From NCBI RefSeq assembly GCF_009711475.1, contig NZ_SMMD01000734.1, positions 1-6,829 of the forward strand: DNA of 6,829 nt. The letters run 5' to 3'. This DNA is from Fulvivirga aurantia (GTDB taxonomy: Bacteria; Bacteroidota; Bacteroidia; Cytophagales; Cyclobacteriaceae). The notes beneath the pieces are model-generated. The model searched no databases and had not been told where the DNA came from. It saw nothing but the letters and a program-made list of their open reading frames with translations. The translations under genes and the position numbers were made by a program. Below, in pieces: positions 5,443-6,829 of the stretch. Numbering within the stretch: the stretch's first letter is position 1; every line of letters begins with the position of its first letter.

Positions 5443-6774
5443 TTACTTAAAAGAACCCTCAAATTTGTGCATATTCTCTCTGTATATTGCCAGTTTCTTA
5501 TCTTTTTGTGCTGTTGCCAGCTCTACGGCTAGTTTATATTGCTTCATCGCTTCTTCTTTTGATCCTTTTAATGCCAAAACCTCTGCATAGCTGTCATGTA
5601 CATTAGGGTTATCAGGAAAAATTTCAGTATTCGCTTTAAAAACTGCAGAAGCTGCATTTAATTGTCCATTGTCGATGTAAGCATAACCTAAGTCATTGAT
5701 CATAAAGTCCTCAAAGTGCTTTCTAGAAAGTATCAACTTGAGAATTGTGTATATGCTATTTTGATCTGTCTCAGAAATATGGTCTTGATTTAAAATATCC
5801 TTGAGTTCAAAAAAAGGTGCTTCTCTGTATTGCTTAGCTTCTTCTGATGCAAACGATAATGCTTTTTCCAGCGCAACATTTTTTGGACATGAGACATCTG
5901 GTTTGACTCCAACACCCTCCCAATTGGTCTGGGTAATTGGGTTAATCGATCGTGCGTATGGCATCATCACACCGTATCCGTGTGGTAACCTCATAAAGTT
6001 TACAGGGTGTGCACCACCTCCTGTTTGTTCACCTACTACAATTGCTCTACCCCGGGCTTGAAGGTCATAAGAGAAAGCTTCAGCGGCCGAAAATGTGAAA
6101 TGACTGGTAAGAACATATAGAGGCATTTTCAGTCGTTTCTCACCTTTTACATTCGTGGTATGCAGTTCTCGGTATGTATCTGTTCTTCGCTCATATACTC
6201 CACTAAGCGCAACATCATCCTCTAGGAAATAGCTACTGAGGTAAAGGCCAAGACTGTTGCCGCCACCATTTTTTCGTAAGTCAATAATAAGTGCATCAGC
6301 TGTATTGAAGAAGCTCATAACCTCATCTACCTTGGGTATGTCTTCTTTTCTAAAGCCATTAAGTTCTATATAACCCACGTTTCCTTCAAGCAACTCGATC
6401 TTACCAAATCCACCCATTCTAAACCTCGAAATGTTTTGAAGATGCCGAGTTATAAAATCCGTTTCCGACACGGTACTATCTGATGGGGGAGGTGGTGGAG
6501 GTACAATATTCAGATGCTTATCTTTGGTGATCTTTTGCAGCTCTTTTGACAATGCTTTGGCAAAATGTACTGGATCACGATAAGATTCAAATGTACCGGC
6601 TTTCATTAAGTTGCTTAGATGTTGATTGCTCTCCGTGGCCTTGTCAAGAAATATGTAATGATCAATCATGAGGTTTTGAACTTCCTCGACCAGGTCTTCC
6701 TTTATACTTTGCGATTGCCCATAATGATAAAATGGTATGCTACATAAAATGGCTAATAGAACTGTATACTTCAT
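5443..6774 (-). CDS. Secreted S41-family serine peptidase with C-terminal TPRs
   Basis: This 443-residue protein begins with a signal peptide (KYTVLLAILCSIPF, probable cleavage near residue 20). C11 is not in a proper lipobox. A helical N-terminal region (about 22-90) resembles that of IRBP/tricorn-core-type S41 proteins and ends in DKHLNI, where H87 fits the family's catalytic His. The protease core (about 120-300) shows GYIELNGFR, the IIDLRKNGGGN turn (163-173), the nucleophile S229 in HFTFSAAEAF, VVGEQTGGGAHP (247-257), and WEGVGVKPDV with E286 in the position of the active-site Glu. The Lys of CtpA-type enzymes is absent, so a Ser-His-Glu type (tricorn/IRBP branch) is inferred. No PDZ domain is seen. 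Residues about 355-425 form TPR-like helices (DLGYAYIDNGQLNAASAVF, YAEVLALKGSKEEAMKQY). Six consecutive prolines occupy 92-97. It is the first gene of the operon with the kinase and regulator. Natural substrates are unknown. Confidence 0.9.
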   Translation of the reverse strand: MKYTVLLAILCSIPFYHYGQSQSIKEDLVEEVQNLMIDHYIFLDKATESNQHLSNLMKAGTFESYRDPVHFAKALSKELQKITKDKHLNIVPPPPPPSDSTVSETDFITRHLQNISRFRMGGFGKIELLEGNVGYIELNGFRKEDIPKVDEVMSFFNTADALIIDLRKNGGGNSLGLYLSSYFLEDDVALSGVYERRTDTYRELHTTNVKGEKRLKMPLYVLTSHFTFSAAEAFSYDLQARGRAIVVGEQTGGGAHPVNFMRLPHGYGVMMPYARSINPITQTNWEGVGVKPDVSCPKNVALEKALSFASEEAKQYREAPFFELKDILNQDHISETDQNSIYTILKLILSRKHFEDFMINDLGYAYIDNGQLNAASAVFKANTEIFPDNPNVHDSYAEVLALKGSKEEAMKQYKLAVELATAQKDKKLAIYRENMHKFEGSFK

Positions 6775-6829
6775 ATTTGTTTTGGTTATTGAATAATAAC
6801 CCGAATGTAGAGAAGTACTTGATGCAAAA
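6775..6829 (-). promoter_or_regulatory. Leader/promoter side of the protease-kinase-regulator operon
   Basis: These 55 bases lie upstream of the protease ATG and run off the window. No Shine-Dalgarno is present; the leader just before the ATG is A-rich (AAAACAAAT). A TTTTG at 6825-6829 and TACATTCG at 6802-6809 (both minus strand) loosely recall the Bacteroidota -33 TTTG and -7 TAnnTTTG elements, but the -7 has a mismatch and the 15-bp gap between them is short, so the promoter may lie further upstream, beyond the window. Confidence 0.3.
6784..6801. repeat. Perfect 7-bp inverted repeat in the operon leader
   Basis: GGTTATT (6784-6790) and AATAACC (6795-6801) are exact inverted copies around a 4-base centre GAAT. 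The element ends 9 bases before the protease start codon. It could be an operator half-site pair or an RNA hairpin affecting translation initiation. No T-run follows on the minus strand, so a terminator is unlikely. Function is inference. Confidence 0.4.

Noticed and set aside
5801..6061. 86-codon open frame on the plus strand opposite the protease
   Set aside because: It is antisense to the catalytic core containing S229 and E286, and no family features are seen.

Overview
The window looks like part of a chromosome from a Bacteroidota bacterium, plausibly a marine Cytophagales or Flavobacteriia relative (the exact taxon is inference). Support comes from: a TonB-dependent receptor with an N-terminal carboxypeptidase-regulatory-like domain and the OMP_b-brl_3 type barrel; a TonB-like protein carrying the Bacteroidota-type Cys-rich N-terminal domain; a LytS/LytTR two-component pair; AT-rich sequence; and start codons without a recognisable Shine-Dalgarno sequence.

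Layout. (1) Bases 1-461 (+) hold the 3' part of a small tetratricopeptide-repeat protein whose start lies off the left edge. (2) Bases 506-1153 (-) encode a TonB-like protein: Cys-rich cytoplasmic head, one membrane segment, a short linker and a TonB C-terminal domain. (3) Bases 1154-1334 are a divergent promoter region with an inverted repeat and a 21-bp-spaced direct repeat. (4) Bases 1335-3662 (+) encode a complete outer-membrane TonB-dependent receptor with a GTG start. (5) Bases 3670-6774 (-) form a tight three-gene operon read right to left: a secreted S41-family serine protease with C-terminal TPRs, a four-helix LytS-type histidine kinase, and a LytTR response regulator. The last two genes overlap by 11 bp. 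(6) Bases 6775-6829 are the 5' leader/promoter side of that operon and contain a perfect 7-bp inverted repeat.

How the genes may work together (inference). The divergent TonB-like protein and receptor look like a matched energiser/receptor pair sharing one control region. The convergent protease-kinase-regulator operon looks like an envelope-signalling unit: a periplasmic or exported protease plus a membrane kinase without a large sensor domain, signalling to a LytTR DNA-binding regulator. The receptor promoter contains sequences resembling LytTR boxes, which gives a testable link between the two halves. No RNA genes, CRISPR arrays, insertion sequences or phage genes were seen. No stretch longer than about 180 bp is without a gene. 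The individual families are known; what may be less described is the combination, especially the short-linker Cys-rich TonB-like protein and the protease-LytS-LytTR operon facing it.
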